From contig NZ_JADMJN010000002.1 of assembly GCF_018780565.1 (NCBI RefSeq), forward strand, positions 62,001 to 126,000: a DNA stretch of 64,000 bases, read 5' to 3'. The translations under genes were made by a program, and so were the position numbers. Of this stretch, positions 7,463-15,782 are shown piece after piece. The notes beneath the pieces were generated by a model. That model had not been told where the DNA came from. It did no database searches and saw only the letters and a list, made by a program, of their open reading frames with translations. The first letter of the stretch is position 1; every line of letters starts with the position of its first letter. This stretch comes from Rhodoferax sp. (GTDB taxonomy: Bacteria; Pseudomonadota; Gammaproteobacteria; Burkholderiales; Burkholderiaceae_C).

Positions 7463-9566
7463 GCAGCAGAGTTACACAGTGAATGAAACGCTGCGTTCGT
7501 CGGTCATCTTCGGGGTGCAAAACCTTTTTTCCGATCCGCCTTTTGGCCGGGTGGATCTGATCAGTTGCCGCAACGTGCTGATTTACCTTGAGTCGGCGGT
7601 GCAGAAACGGGTGCTCAATATCTTTCACTTTGCCTTGCGACCCAAAGCCTACCTTTTTCTGGGCAGCGCCGAGTCCAATGGCGGGCGCGATGACATGTTC
7701 AAGCCGCTCTCCAAAAAGTGGCGCATTTACCAGCGCAACGGGGTGACGCAAGGTGGCTTGCTGGCCTTGCCGCGGCGTGTGGGCGAGTTGTCCGGTGGCC
7801 TGGCGGTGACCTCGACACGGGTCGGACCGCCTTTGAGTCAGGTGGCCGGCATTGCCCAGAAGCTGATCCTGGACCGCTTTGCACCGGCCTCGGTGTTGAT
7901 CAACAGCCGCTGTGAGACGCTTTATTTTTGTGGCCCGACGGATGATTTCCTGCTGCGACCCCGCGGTGTACCGAGCCAGGATCTCCTGGCGATGGTGCGC
8001 GAGGGGCTGCGCTCCAGGGTGCGTGCGGCCCTGCGTGAGGCTGAAAGCAGCGGGTTGACGGTGAACGTCACCGGCGCCCGCATGCGAGGTCCGCAGGGCT
8101 TTGTGCCGGTGCGGATCACGGTGGCGCCCAGCACGGGTGATGAGCTGGGGCGCCTGTTTCTGGTGGTGTTCCGGCAAGACAATGTGCCGGTCATCGTGCC
8201 CGCAGATTCAAGTGCCGAAGGGGCGTTGGTGCGTCACCTGGAAGAAGAGCTTAAAGTCACGCGGGATGACTTGCAGAGCACGATCGAGCGCTTCGAATCG
8301 GCCAACGAAAACCTCAAGGTGTCCAACGAAGAAGTCGTGACCAGCAACGAGGAATTGCGCTCGCTCAATGAGGAGCTGGAGAGCTCCAAGGAGGAGCTGC
8401 AGTCGCTCAACGAGGAGTTATCGGCCGCCAACCAGCAACTCGAAGGCAAGGTGCGCGAGCTGGAGATCGCCAACAACGATCTTCGCAACCTGCTCAACAG
8501 CAGCGACATTGCCACCATCTGTCTTGACCGGGCCTGCCGGATCAAGTGGTTCACGCCGGCCACGCAGACGCAGTTCAAGTTCATGGCCAGCGACGTGGGG
8601 CGTCCGATCACCGATTTTTCCCTGGCCTGGAGCGGCGGCGGTTTGATTGACGCAGCCGAGGCCGTGCTGGCCGGCCAGGCGGTGCCCCCGCATGCGTTTC
8701 AAACCGAAGATGCCCGTCGTTACCTGCGCCGTATGCTGGCCTATCGGAGCGAACGCAATGAGATCAGTGGCGTCATCGTGACCTTTACCGACATCACCGA
8801 CAGCCAGTTGGCACTGGACGCGGCCAGCCTGGCGCGCCAGGACCTGAGCGAGTCCCGGGCCATGAATGAGAAGCTGCGTCTGCTGTCGGTGGCACTGGCC
8901 ACGGCAGAGGCGCGTGAGCGGCGCAAGCTGGCGCAGGATCTGCACGATGACCTGGGACAGCTGCTGGCGGTGATCGGCATCAAGGCGGCAGCGCTGAAAA
9001 AGGAAGAAATGCCGGAGTCGCTCCAGAAAGCGCTGGGCGACTGCATGGTGGCGCTGGACCAGGCCAGCCGCAAGGTGCGTGCGATGGCGTTCGATCTGAA
9101 TCCGCCGATGCTGGAGCAGCTCGGCTTTGGACCCGCGCTGGAATGGCTGGTGCATGAAATTCAGCAGTTGTACAAGCTGGAGGTCACGGTTCACGATGAT
9201 GGCAAGGCCAAGCCCATGGACCCTGGCGTGAGTGCCACGCTGTTTCGTGCGGTGCGCGAGCTGCTGATCAACGTGGCCAAGCATGCCAGGGTGGGTGCTG
9301 CGTCGGTTGTCTATGCCAGCGGCGATGGCGACACCCTGACCGTGACGGTCAGCGATGCCGGTGCCGGTTTTGATCCCCGATTTGTGGGGGTGAGCGACGG
9401 CAAGAGTGGCTTCGGCTTGCTCAGTGTGCGTGAACGCATCGGGCTGCTCGGTGGCAGCGTGGCCATCCAGAGCAGCCCTGGCAACGGAACCCGGGTGGTG
9501 CTCAAAGTCCCCTTGCTGAATACCGATGGCGAGGTGCCCCAGGCCGGGCACGCGGGCACGCCATGA
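7443..9566 (+). CDS. CheB-CheR-PAS-histidine kinase fusion, C-terminal part after the frameshift
   Basis: Continuation of the gene that starts at 6260. It holds the end of CheR (LFSDPPFGRVDLISC and RNVLIYLE, then ALRPKAYLFLGSAES), a linker, a long coiled coil of SNEE/LNEEL repeats (about nt 8220-8480), a PAS domain (about 8490-8800), a HisKA_3 domain with phospho-acceptor His in AQDLHDDLGQ, and a NarX-type HATPase with DAGAGFDP and GFGLLSVRERIGLLGG. This domain order is the well-known CheB/CheR-PAS-kinase type found across proteobacteria. The stop overlaps the following LuxR-type regulator by four bases, so the kinase-regulator pairing is clear. No good in-frame start exists at the head of this part, which supports one broken gene rather than two proteins. 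Confidence 0.8.
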   Translation: MFVGGVEQQSYTVNETLRSSVIFGVQNLFSDPPFGRVDLISCRNVLIYLESAVQKRVLNIFHFALRPKAYLFLGSAESNGGRDDMFKPLSKKWRIYQRNGVTQGGLLALPRRVGELSGGLAVTSTRVGPPLSQVAGIAQKLILDRFAPASVLINSRCETLYFCGPTDDFLLRPRGVPSQDLLAMVREGLRSRVRAALREAESSGLTVNVTGARMRGPQGFVPVRITVAPSTGDELGRLFLVVFRQDNVPVIVPADSSAEGALVRHLEEELKVTRDDLQSTIERFESANENLKVSNEEVVTSNEELRSLNEELESSKEELQSLNEELSAANQQLEGKVRELEIANNDLRNLLNSSDIATICLDRACRIKWFTPATQTQFKFMASDVGRPITDFSLAWSGGGLIDAAEAVLAGQAVPPHAFQTEDARRYLRRMLAYRSERNEISGVIVTFTDITDSQLALDAASLARQDLSESRAMNEKLRLLSVALATAEARERRKLAQDLHDDLGQLLAVIGIKAAALKKEEMPESLQKALGDCMVALDQASRKVRAMAFDLNPPMLEQLGFGPALEWLVHEIQQLYKLEVTVHDDGKAKPMDPGVSATLFRAVRELLINVAKHARVGAASVVYASGDGDTLTVTVSDAGAGFDPRFVGVSDGKSGFGLLSVRERIGLLGGSVAIQSSPGNGTRVVLKVPLLNTDGEVPQAGHAGTP

Positions 9567-10213
9567 CTATTCGCGTGTTGCTGGTGGACGATCACACCAT
9601 GCTCCGGCAGGCCCTGCGCATCATGCTGGACAAGGAGCCCGGCATTGAAGTGGTGGGCGAGTTGGGTGATGGCGCGCTGGTGACGCGCGCCGTGGGCGAA
9701 TTGAAACCCGACGTGGTCGTGATGGACATCAGCATGCCCACGGTCAATGGCATTGAGGCCACGCGCGCTTTGCTGGACCAGCATCCCGAGGTGCGTGTGG
9801 TGGTGCTGTCGGCCTATAACTACAAGCAGTTCGTCATGGAAATGATGGATGCGGGCGCCACGGCGTATGTGGTCAAGTCGGCGGCGGGGGAGCAGTTGGT
9901 GAATGCCATCAACAGTGCCGCGCAGGGCAAGACTTTTCTGTGCCCCGAAGCCACTGCTACGCTGGTGGCCGCGAGCCGCCGGGGTGGCCCGGGTGCCGCC
10001 GACGGGGCGGAACAAAAGCGTCTGGGGCGGCGCGAGAAAGAGGTGTTGCGCCTTCTGGCCGAGGGGCATAGCTCACCGCAAATTGCCAAGGAGTTGCATA
10101 TTGCCGCCAGTACGGTCGATGTGCATCGGCGCAACATCATGGACAAGCTGCAGTTGCACAGCGTGGCCGAGCTGACCAAGTACGCGATCCGGGTCGGGCT
10201 GACCCGCATGTAA
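9563..10213 (+). CDS. LuxR/NarL-family response regulator
   Basis: A 216-residue response regulator with an N-terminal receiver (VDDHTMLRQALR; acceptor Asp in VVMDISMPTVNG; Lys in YVVKSAAG) and a C-terminal LuxR helix-turn-helix (LGRREKEVLRLLAEGHSSPQ, ASTVDVHRRNIMDKL). It overlaps the stop of the CheB-CheR-PAS-kinase fusion by four bases and is surely its cognate regulator. If the kinase is truly inactivated by the frameshift, this protein has lost its main phosphate donor. Plausible binding sites are the ACTACC palindromes upstream of 6233 and downstream of its own stop. Confidence 0.93.
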   Translation: MTIRVLLVDDHTMLRQALRIMLDKEPGIEVVGELGDGALVTRAVGELKPDVVVMDISMPTVNGIEATRALLDQHPEVRVVVLSAYNYKQFVMEMMDAGATAYVVKSAAGEQLVNAINSAAQGKTFLCPEATATLVAASRRGGPGAADGAEQKRLGRREKEVLRLLAEGHSSPQIAKELHIAASTVDVHRRNIMDKLQLHSVAELTKYAIRVGLTRM

Positions 10214-10225
10214 GTTTGCCTTCGC

Positions 10226-10271
10226 TACTACCGGATATTGAGTAGCAATTTTCAGCACATCCGGGTATTTG
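10226..10271. promoter_or_regulatory. ACTACCGG-type inverted repeat upstream of the diguanylate cyclase, candidate operator
   Basis: GCTACT (10225-10230) and AGTAGC (10241-10246) form an inverted repeat around ACCGGATATTG, and a second similar half site, CATCCGGGTATTTG, ends at 10271. It resembles the ACTACCGGTATCCG element at 6131, which suggests shared control by the LuxR-type regulator just upstream. By-eye match only. Confidence 0.35.
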
Positions 10272-10369
10272 TTGCGCGGGGTTCCTTCGGTACGCTTACA
10301 GGTCCAGATCAGAAAGACCGTCAGCCGCTGGGCTCACGGTGTCTACCCCGCAGGGGCAAAGGGACGGAA

Positions 10370-11509
10370 ATGAAGGATACCGGGTTGACGGCGGGGAAGG
10401 TGCTCATGCCCTCGTGGCAGGCCGCTTCGGCGCGGGTGCATGGAACGTTCAAGGAGGTGTGGGCTCGGGCGCAGGGTGAGAAAGCGGCAGCGCTTGCGCA
10501 GCAGAGCCGGGAGGTGGAGGGGCGCCCGGATGCCATGTCGGCATTGCAGTTGCTGGCCTCCAGCCTGGAGATGCTGGATGTGGGGCTGCAAATCTGGGAC
10601 GAGCAGGACCGCCTGGTGTTCTACAACAAAAAAATTAACCAGATGCACGTGGGTTTTCATACGCCGGCCGATATTGGGCAGACCTTCGAGACCTTGATGC
10701 GCGCCAACCTGCGCCGACACCTCATCACAGAAGCCATCGGCCACGAAGAAGAGTGGCTGGCGCAGTGCCTGGCCCAGCGCGGCAAGCATGAGACACCGAT
10801 CCTGCAGGAGTTGTCGGGCAACCAGTGGGTCAACACCTACGAGACGCGAACACCCGAGGGCTACTTGGTGAGCGCTCGCGTGGATGTGACGGAACTGGTG
10901 AACAAGGGCAAGGTGCTGGAGGCCAGCAACCATCAGCTCGCACAGCAGTCCGCAACCGATGACCTGACGGGGCTGGCGAACCGCCGGCGCTTTGACGAAG
11001 TGCTGGCCACCGAGTGGCTGCGCTGCGCCCGCAGTGATGCGCCGCTGAGTTTTCTGATGGTCGATATCGATCACTTCAAGCGCTACAACGACCACTATGG
11101 GCACCTCGCCGGGGATGAATGCCTGCGCCGTGTGGCTGCGGTGCTGGGGCAGTGCGTGCGCCGTGCCGGCGAGCTGGTAGCGCGCTACGGCGGTGAAGAG
11201 TTTGTGATGCTGCTACCCGGCGCCGACATGGCGCACGCCTGCGACACGGCCCAGAAGTGCCTGGAGCTGATGCAGGAGGCGGGGCTGCTGCACGCGTCCT
11301 CGCCCACCTCAGACTGGGTCACCTTGAGCATTGGTGTGGCGTGTCTGCAGCCGGACGCGGCGCAGGAGGCCACCACCATGGTCAATGCGGCGGATGCCGC
11401 CATGTACCGCGCCAAATCCAACGGACGGGCGCGCTATGAGGTCGCTGAACGGGGGGACTGGGAGATCGACAAGGACACTCCCCGTACCCGGCCCGCTCCC
11501 TTGTGCTGA
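10370..11509 (+). CDS. PAS-GGDEF diguanylate cyclase
   Basis: A 379-residue cytoplasmic protein that makes c-di-GMP from two GTP. The start at 10370 follows GGGACGG; the frame is open further upstream to 10238, but that stretch is poor coding sequence and overlaps the putative operator. Residues about 55-185 form a PAS-type sensor (SLEMLDVGLQIWDEQDRLVF), followed by a short helix and a GGDEF domain (about 190-355; DDLTGLANRRRF). The active-site loop reads ARYGGEEFVML, a functional GGEEF. The inhibitory I site five residues upstream reads RAGE instead of RxxD, so product inhibition is probably lost. Its position after the LuxR-type regulator gene hints at control by that system. Confidence 0.9.
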   Translation: MKDTGLTAGKVLMPSWQAASARVHGTFKEVWARAQGEKAAALAQQSREVEGRPDAMSALQLLASSLEMLDVGLQIWDEQDRLVFYNKKINQMHVGFHTPADIGQTFETLMRANLRRHLITEAIGHEEEWLAQCLAQRGKHETPILQELSGNQWVNTYETRTPEGYLVSARVDVTELVNKGKVLEASNHQLAQQSATDDLTGLANRRRFDEVLATEWLRCARSDAPLSFLMVDIDHFKRYNDHYGHLAGDECLRRVAAVLGQCVRRAGELVARYGGEEFVMLLPGADMAHACDTAQKCLELMQEAGLLHASSPTSDWVTLSIGVACLQPDAAQEATTMVNAADAAMYRAKSNGRARYEVAERGDWEIDKDTPRTRPAPLC

Positions 11510-11578
11510 AGCGGCCCGGACGCCCCGATGGTGATCGGGGATGGTGGCATTCCTCATCTCATCGGGCGTCTGGCCTGT

Positions 11579-11607
11579 TTGCCCGGTTCAGTGGAGCTTG
11601 ATATACT
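11579..11607 (+). promoter_or_regulatory. Sigma-70-type promoter for metX
   Basis: TTGCCC (11579-11584) and TATACT (11602-11607) are separated by exactly 17 bases. The expected transcription start, about 11613-11615, falls at the first base of the riboswitch P1 stem, which supports both calls. Confidence 0.65.
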
Positions 11608-11611
11608 GCCA

Positions 11612-11664
11612 GGGCGCCGATTTGCTACAGCTTGCGGGCGCTTAATAAGTTCAGCTAAAGACGC
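11612..11664 (+). ncRNA. SAM-II-like (SAM-alpha) riboswitch upstream of metX
   Basis: P1 is formed by GCGCC (11614-11618) and GGCGC (11637-11641); its loop begins GATTTG, and the 3' segment reads TTAATAAGTTCAGCTAAAG. Order and spacing match the SAM-II class, whose conserved parts are the GCGC-GAUUU stem and loop, a UGAUAAA-like linker and GCUAAA for the pseudoknot. SAM-II elements control metA, metX and metC genes in alpha- and betaproteobacteria, and here the next gene is metX. A competing stem (GCGGGCG at 11634-11640 with CGCCTGC at 11662-11668) would break P1 and may be the ligand-free form. Assigned by eye; a covariance-model search was not possible. Confidence 0.72.
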
Positions 11665-11669
11665 CTGCC

Positions 11670-11711
11670 AACCCGGTCTCGCCTTTAGCGACGCCGGGTT
11701 TTCTGTTTTTT
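11670..11711 (+). terminator. Rho-independent terminator between riboswitch and metX (attenuator)
   Basis: AACCCGG (11670-11676) pairs with CCGGGTT (11694-11700), with an inner TCGC/GCGA stem and a CTTTA loop, and is followed by TTCTGTTTTTT. A strong terminator lying between promoter and start codon implies premature termination when SAM is plentiful. Confidence 0.85.
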
Positions 11712-11741
11712 GGGCCAGCACTGTCTGCAACCGTATTTGAA

Positions 11742-12908
11742 ATGAACGCTACGCCACAGTCCATGCACTTTGCCGCCGTTTTGCCTTTGCAAAGCGGTGC
11801 GACGCTTCGCGACTACTCCCTGAGTTATGAAACCTATGGCACGCTCAACGCCGATCGCTCCAATGCGGTGCTGATCTGCCATGCGCTCAATGCCTCACAC
11901 CATGTGGCGGGGGTCTACGAGGGGCAGGACAAATCCGAGGGCTGGTGGGACAACATGATTGGCCCGGGCAAGCCGCTCGATACCCGCAAATTCTTCGTCA
12001 TCGGCGTCAACAACCTGGGTTCCTGTTTTGGCTCCACCGGACCCATGCACGTGAACCCCGACACCGGGCGTGTGTACGGTGCCGATTTCCCGGTGGTCAC
12101 GGTGGAAGACTGGGTCAACGCGCAGGCTCTGCTGCTGGACGCCATGGGCATCCAGACCCTGGCGGCGGTCATGGGCGGCTCGCTGGGCGGCATGCAGGCC
12201 CTGAGCTGGACCCTGCAGTACCCCAGCCGGGTGCGCCATGCCGTGGTGGTGGCCAGTGCGCCCAACCTGACGGCCGAAAACATTGCCTTCAACGAAGTGG
12301 CGCGGCGCGCCATCGTGACCGACCCTGATTTTCATGGCGGACATTTCTACGAGCACGGCACCGTGCCCAAACGGGGCCTGCGCATTGCCCGCATGATCGG
12401 GCATATCACCTACCTCAGTGACGACGTGATGAACGAGAAGTTCGGACGCAAGCTGCGGGCCGCCGCGCTGGATGCTGCGCGCCAGCCGGGGGACGCACTG
12501 CCCCCGTATCAATATTCAACGCAAGAGGTGGAGTTCCAGATCGAAAGCTATCTGCGCTACCAAGGCGACAAGTTTGCCGAGTACTTTGATGCCAACACCT
12601 ACCTGCTGATCACGCGTGCACTCGATTACTTTGACCCGGCCCGCACCTATGGTGGCGACCTGAGCCACGCCCTGGCGCGCGCCACCTGCAAGTTCCTGCT
12701 GGTGAGCTTCACCACCGACTGGCGCTTCTCGCCCAAACGCAGCCGCGAGATTGTCAAGGCGCTGCTCGACAACAAGCGCGATGTCAGTTATGCCGAGATC
12801 GACGCGCCGCACGGGCATGATGCTTTTTTGCTTGATGACCCGCGTTATATGGGCGTCGTCAGCTCTTATTTTGATAGCGTTGCAAGTGCGGCGGGGGTAC
12901 AGTCATGA
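11742..12908 (+). CDS. metX: Homoserine O-acyltransferase MetX (MetXS-type, acetyl or succinyl donor)
   Basis: A 388-residue alpha/beta-hydrolase-fold enzyme that acylates L-homoserine, the first committed step of methionine synthesis in the cytoplasm. The nucleophile Ser is near residue 147 in [13 protein letters not shown]; the Asp is in FTTDWRFSP and the His in [21 protein letters not shown] and [16 protein letters not shown] are family signatures. Betaproteobacterial members followed by metW are usually listed as homoserine O-succinyltransferases, so acyl-donor choice cannot be fixed from motifs alone. The stop overlaps metW by four bases. Transcription probably starts near 11614 and is controlled by the SAM-II-like riboswitch and terminator upstream. 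A degenerate GCTAT-type palindrome lies in its last 50 bases. Confidence 0.95.
   Translation: MNATPQSMHFAAVLPLQSGATLRDYSLSYETYGTLNADRSNAVLICHALNASHHVAGVYEGQDKSEGWWDNMIGPGKPLDTRKFFVIGVNNLGSCFGSTGPMHVNPDTGRVYGADFPVVTVEDWVNAQALLLDAMGIQTLAAVMGGSLGGMQALSWTLQYPSRVRHAVVVASAPNLTAENIAFNEVARRAIVTDPDFHGGHFYEHGTVPKRGLRIARMIGHITYLSDDVMNEKFGRKLRAAALDAARQPGDALPPYQYSTQEVEFQIESYLRYQGDKFAEYFDANTYLLITRALDYFDPARTYGGDLSHALARATCKFLLVSFTTDWRFSPKRSREIVKALLDNKRDVSYAEIDAPHGHDAFLLDDPRYMGVVSSYFDSVASAAGVQS
12862..12878. repeat. GCTCT-N7-ATAGC palindrome (degenerate), copy 2
   Basis: GCTCT (12862-12866) and ATAGC (12874-12878), seven bases apart, inside the 3' end of metX. One base differs from the other copies. The insertion encodes part of the poorly conserved MetX C-terminal tail. 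Confidence 0.4.
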
Positions 12909-13486
12909 CCGATATCTCTACCATGCGGGCCATTGCCCAACTGGTGCCCGAGGGCTCGCGGGTGCTTGACCTGGGTTGTGGCGACGGCGCCATGCTGGCG
13001 CACCTGCAGACGACACGTGGCTGCAGCGGCTACGGCGTGGAGATTGCGGATGGCAATGTGCTGGCCTGCGTCAGGCGTGGCGTCAATGTCATCCAGCTCA
13101 ATCTGGACGAGGGCCTGGCCATGTTTGGCGACGCCTCATTCGACGTGGTGCTGCAGATCGACACCCTGCAGCACCTGCGCAATGCCGAGGTGATGTTGCG
13201 TGAAACCGTGCGCGTGGGGCGCGTCGGCATTGTGGCTTTTCCCAACTTTGCGCACTGGCCGAATCGCCTGAGCGTGTTGACGGGCCGCATGCCCGTGACC
13301 CGGCGCTTGCCTTACCAGTGGTACGACACGCCCAACATCCGTGTCGGCACCCATGCCGATCTGGGCGCACTGGCCCTGCGCAGCCATTTGCGCGTGCTCG
13401 ACAGCTTTGGCATTCAGGCCGGGAAAACAGTGCGCTTGTGCCCCAATCTGCTGGCGGGCACTTCGGTTTACACGCTGTCGCGTTAA
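12905..13486 (+). CDS. metW: Methionine biosynthesis protein MetW
   Basis: A 193-residue protein of the MetW family, with a methyltransferase-like fold: [12 protein letters not shown] near residue 20 is the SAM-binding motif I, and [11 protein letters not shown] and [14 protein letters not shown] are family signatures. MetW works together with MetXS; in this class of bacteria the acyltransferase needs MetW for full activity. It is translationally coupled to metX through an ATGA overlap and shares the SAM-responsive leader. It converges on the transglutaminase-like gene with only ten bases between the two stops; AGCCGC-T-GCGGCT at 13486-13498 is a very tight inverted repeat there. Confidence 0.95.
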   Translation: MTDISTMRAIAQLVPEGSRVLDLGCGDGAMLAHLQTTRGCSGYGVEIADGNVLACVRRGVNVIQLNLDEGLAMFGDASFDVVLQIDTLQHLRNAEVMLRETVRVGRVGIVAFPNFAHWPNRLSVLTGRMPVTRRLPYQWYDTPNIRVGTHADLGALALRSHLRVLDSFGIQAGKTVRLCPNLLAGTSVYTLSR

Positions 13487-13496
13487 GCCGCTGCGG

Positions 13497-14183
13497 CTAT
13501 GAGCCGGTCCTGGCTTCGCTGGCGACGTCGGCCAGAAAGTCCGCGCCCTGCAGGCTGCTGGTGGTCTCGCCGCCAGGCAGCCAACTGGCATAGATCTCTC
13601 GGAACGTGACCATGATCTCGTCCAGCGGCAGGTCGTTGAAACTGCCGCGCTGGCGGATGTATTCCATGTGCCGGTTACCGGCCAGATCGAACGGGTGGTA
13701 GATCGAGTCGCTGAGGCCATCAAATTCAAGTGGCAGCAGACCAAATTTCTCGCACAACTGCACATTGAAGGCCGGCGTGGCCTTGCGCCAGGCGCCATCG
13801 AGCCAGATGTCGGTGTAACCATGCCAGGCAAACACATCGGTTTTCATGGTCTCGCGCATGCGCTCGGTGGACAGGTGGTTGCGCACGTCGGCAAATCCCA
13901 GCCGCGCCGGAATGCCCGCTGCGCGGCACACGGCGGTGAGCAGCGTGGCCTTGGGCACACACCAGCCGTAGCCCGAGGCTAGCACCGCGCTGGCCTTCAT
14001 GCCGGCAGGCGACAGGTCGATGCGGTAGGGGTCGTAGCGAAAGCCGTCGCGCACGGCGTAGTACAGCGCAACAGCCCGTTCCCGGTCGGTGGCCCCGGTG
14101 GCGTGTTGTTGGGCAAAGGCCTGCACGGCAGGGTGCTCGCTGTCGATCAGTGCAGTGGCCTGGAGGGTTTCAGATGCGGGCAT
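13497..14183 (-). CDS. Transglutaminase-like superfamily protein
   Basis: A 228-residue cytoplasmic protein with a transglutaminase/cysteine-protease core. The catalytic Cys is in SGYGWCVPKATLLTAVCRAAG (about residue 75), the His in AWHGYTDIWLDG and the third residue probably in the ATPAFN segment. There is no signal peptide. Such single-domain proteins are common in proteobacteria and their substrates are unknown. It faces metW tail to tail and is divergent from chrA, so it is probably its own transcription unit. Confidence 0.85.
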   Translation of the reverse strand: MPASETLQATALIDSEHPAVQAFAQQHATGATDRERAVALYYAVRDGFRYDPYRIDLSPAGMKASAVLASGYGWCVPKATLLTAVCRAAGIPARLGFADVRNHLSTERMRETMKTDVFAWHGYTDIWLDGAWRKATPAFNVQLCEKFGLLPLEFDGLSDSIYHPFDLAGNRHMEYIRQRGSFNDLPLDEIMVTFREIYASWLPGGETTSSLQGADFLADVASEARTGS

Positions 14184-14263
14184 GGACGTGCTTGAGGTTG
14201 GTGGTTTGGACTGAATTGGCTATGCTACATTGTGCTCGTCGGGGTTCCAGCTCCCCGGCATCA

Positions 14264-14294
14264 GGCTCTTCGGGCCTCAAGACGGTGTCCCGTC
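14264..14294 (+). promoter_or_regulatory. Two small hairpins in the chrA leader
   Basis: AGGC (14263-14266) with GCCT (14274-14277) and GACGG (14281-14285) with CCGTC (14290-14294, loop TGTC) make two adjacent short stems 30 to 60 bases before the chrA start. They may affect translation or be chance; no known RNA class is recognised. Confidence 0.25.
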
Positions 14295-14322
14295 CAAACG
14301 CTGCAATTTTATTGGACTTGCC

Positions 14323-15723
14323 ATGGACACCCCCAATCCGTCTGTGATTCCCCTGCATCCTCAGGTGACCCCTGTCGTTTCATTTTTGGAAGCCCTGAAG
14401 TTCTGGCTGCGTCTGGGCTTCATCAGTTTTGGCGGGCCTGCCGGCCAGATTGCCATCATGCACCGCGAGCTGGTGGAGGAAAAGCGCTGGATCTCGGAGG
14501 GGCGTTTCCTGCATGCCTTGAACTACTGCATGTTGCTGCCCGGCCCCGAAGCGCAGCAACTGGCTACCTACATCGGCTGGCTGATGCACCGCACCTGGGG
14601 CGGCGTGGTGGCGGGGGCGCTGTTCGTGCTGCCTTCGTTGTTTATCCTGATCGGCCTGAGCTGGATTTACGTGGCCTTTGGCGGCGTGCCCTGGGTGGCG
14701 GGGATGCTGTATGGCATCAAGCCGGCGGTGGCCGCGCTGGTGCTGCAGGCGGTTCATCGCATGGGTTCCAAAACATTGAAAAAACCGAGCGTGGCCCCCG
14801 TGTTATGGATGATTTCAGCTATTAGTTTTATAGCGGTTGCATTATTGAACGTGCCGTTCCCCTGGGTGGTTTTGGGCGCGGCACTCACGGGTTGGCTGGG
14901 TCAGCGTCTGGTGCCCCGGCAGTTCGCCAGCGCTGGCGGGCACGGCTCGGCCAGGGCGCATGCCGGCACCCATCGCCCGGCCCTCATCGACGACGACACC
15001 CCGACACCGGCGCATGCCCGCTTCAAAAAATCGCGCCTGGCCAAGGTGCTGGCGGTAGGTGCTTTGCTCTGGCTACTGCCAATGAGCGTGCTCATGGCGT
15101 GGCAGGGCTGGAGTGGCGCTGTCACCCAGATGGGGTGGTTCTTTACCAAGGCCGCATTGCTGACCTTTGGCGGGGCCTATGCCGTGCTGCCTTATGTGTA
15201 CCAGGGGGCGGTGGAGCATTTCGGGTGGCTGAGCGGCTTGCAGATGATGGATGGCCTGGCCCTGGGCGAGACCACGCCCGGCCCATTGATCATGGTGGTG
15301 GCTTTTGTCGGTTTTGTTGGCGGATGGTCCAGGCAAGTGCTCGGACCCGACGCGCTGTTCCTGGGGGCTGCGCTGGCGGCCGTGGTGGTGACCTGGTTCA
15401 CCTTTTTGCCGTCCTTCCTGTTCATTCTGGCGGGTGGCCCTGTGGTGGAGTCGACCCACGGCAAACTGCAGTTCACCGCCCCCCTGACCGCGATCACCGC
15501 GGCCGTGGTGGGCGTGATTGCAAGCCTTGCTTTGTTTTTCATCGTGCATGTGGCCTACAGGGCGGGGGCAGAGGGCTCATTTGTGTCGAAAATCGACTTC
15601 GGTGCGTTGATCCTCACGACCCTGGCCGCCCTGGCTTTGCTGCGCTACAAGCTGGGTGTTGTGACGGTCATTGCCGTTTGTGCGCTGGCGGGGCTGGCGC
15701 TGAGGCTGGCCGGATTGGGCTGA
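14323..15723 (+). CDS. chrA: Chromate transporter ChrA (long-chain CHR family)
   Basis: A 466-residue inner-membrane protein with two homologous CHR halves and about ten hydrophobic segments. The first half holds FISFGGPAGQIAIMHRELVE and LLPGPEAQQLATYIGW; the second repeats the pattern as LLTFGGAYAVLPYVYQGAV and GLALGETTPGPLIMV. Long-chain CHR proteins expel chromate from the cytoplasm by exchange with protons or sulfate. The start at 14323 (MDTPNP) is chosen because the in-frame upstream extension is unlike the family. A GCTAT-N7-ATAGC palindrome is built into the coding sequence at 14818. No chrB, chrC or chrF neighbour is present, so chromate induction is not supported by context. Confidence 0.93.
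   Translation: MDTPNPSVIPLHPQVTPVVSFLEALKFWLRLGFISFGGPAGQIAIMHRELVEEKRWISEGRFLHALNYCMLLPGPEAQQLATYIGWLMHRTWGGVVAGALFVLPSLFILIGLSWIYVAFGGVPWVAGMLYGIKPAVAALVLQAVHRMGSKTLKKPSVAPVLWMISAISFIAVALLNVPFPWVVLGAALTGWLGQRLVPRQFASAGGHGSARAHAGTHRPALIDDDTPTPAHARFKKSRLAKVLAVGALLWLLPMSVLMAWQGWSGAVTQMGWFFTKAALLTFGGAYAVLPYVYQGAVEHFGWLSGLQMMDGLALGETTPGPLIMVVAFVGFVGGWSRQVLGPDALFLGAALAAVVVTWFTFLPSFLFILAGGPVVESTHGKLQFTAPLTAITAAVVGVIASLALFFIVHVAYRAGAEGSFVSKIDFGALILTTLAALALLRYKLGVVTVIAVCALAGLALRLAGLG
14818..14834. repeat. GCTAT-N7-ATAGC dispersed palindrome, copy 3
   Basis: GCTAT (14818-14822) and ATAGC (14830-14834), seven bases apart, inside chrA. The A+T-rich patch stands out from the GC-rich gene and encodes part of a membrane segment (SAISFIAVALL). 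Confidence 0.6.
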
Positions 15724-15782
15724 CACTTAACACGGTTGACGCTGTGCGACACTGCGCTCGTTTTGAACCACCGGAGTGAACG

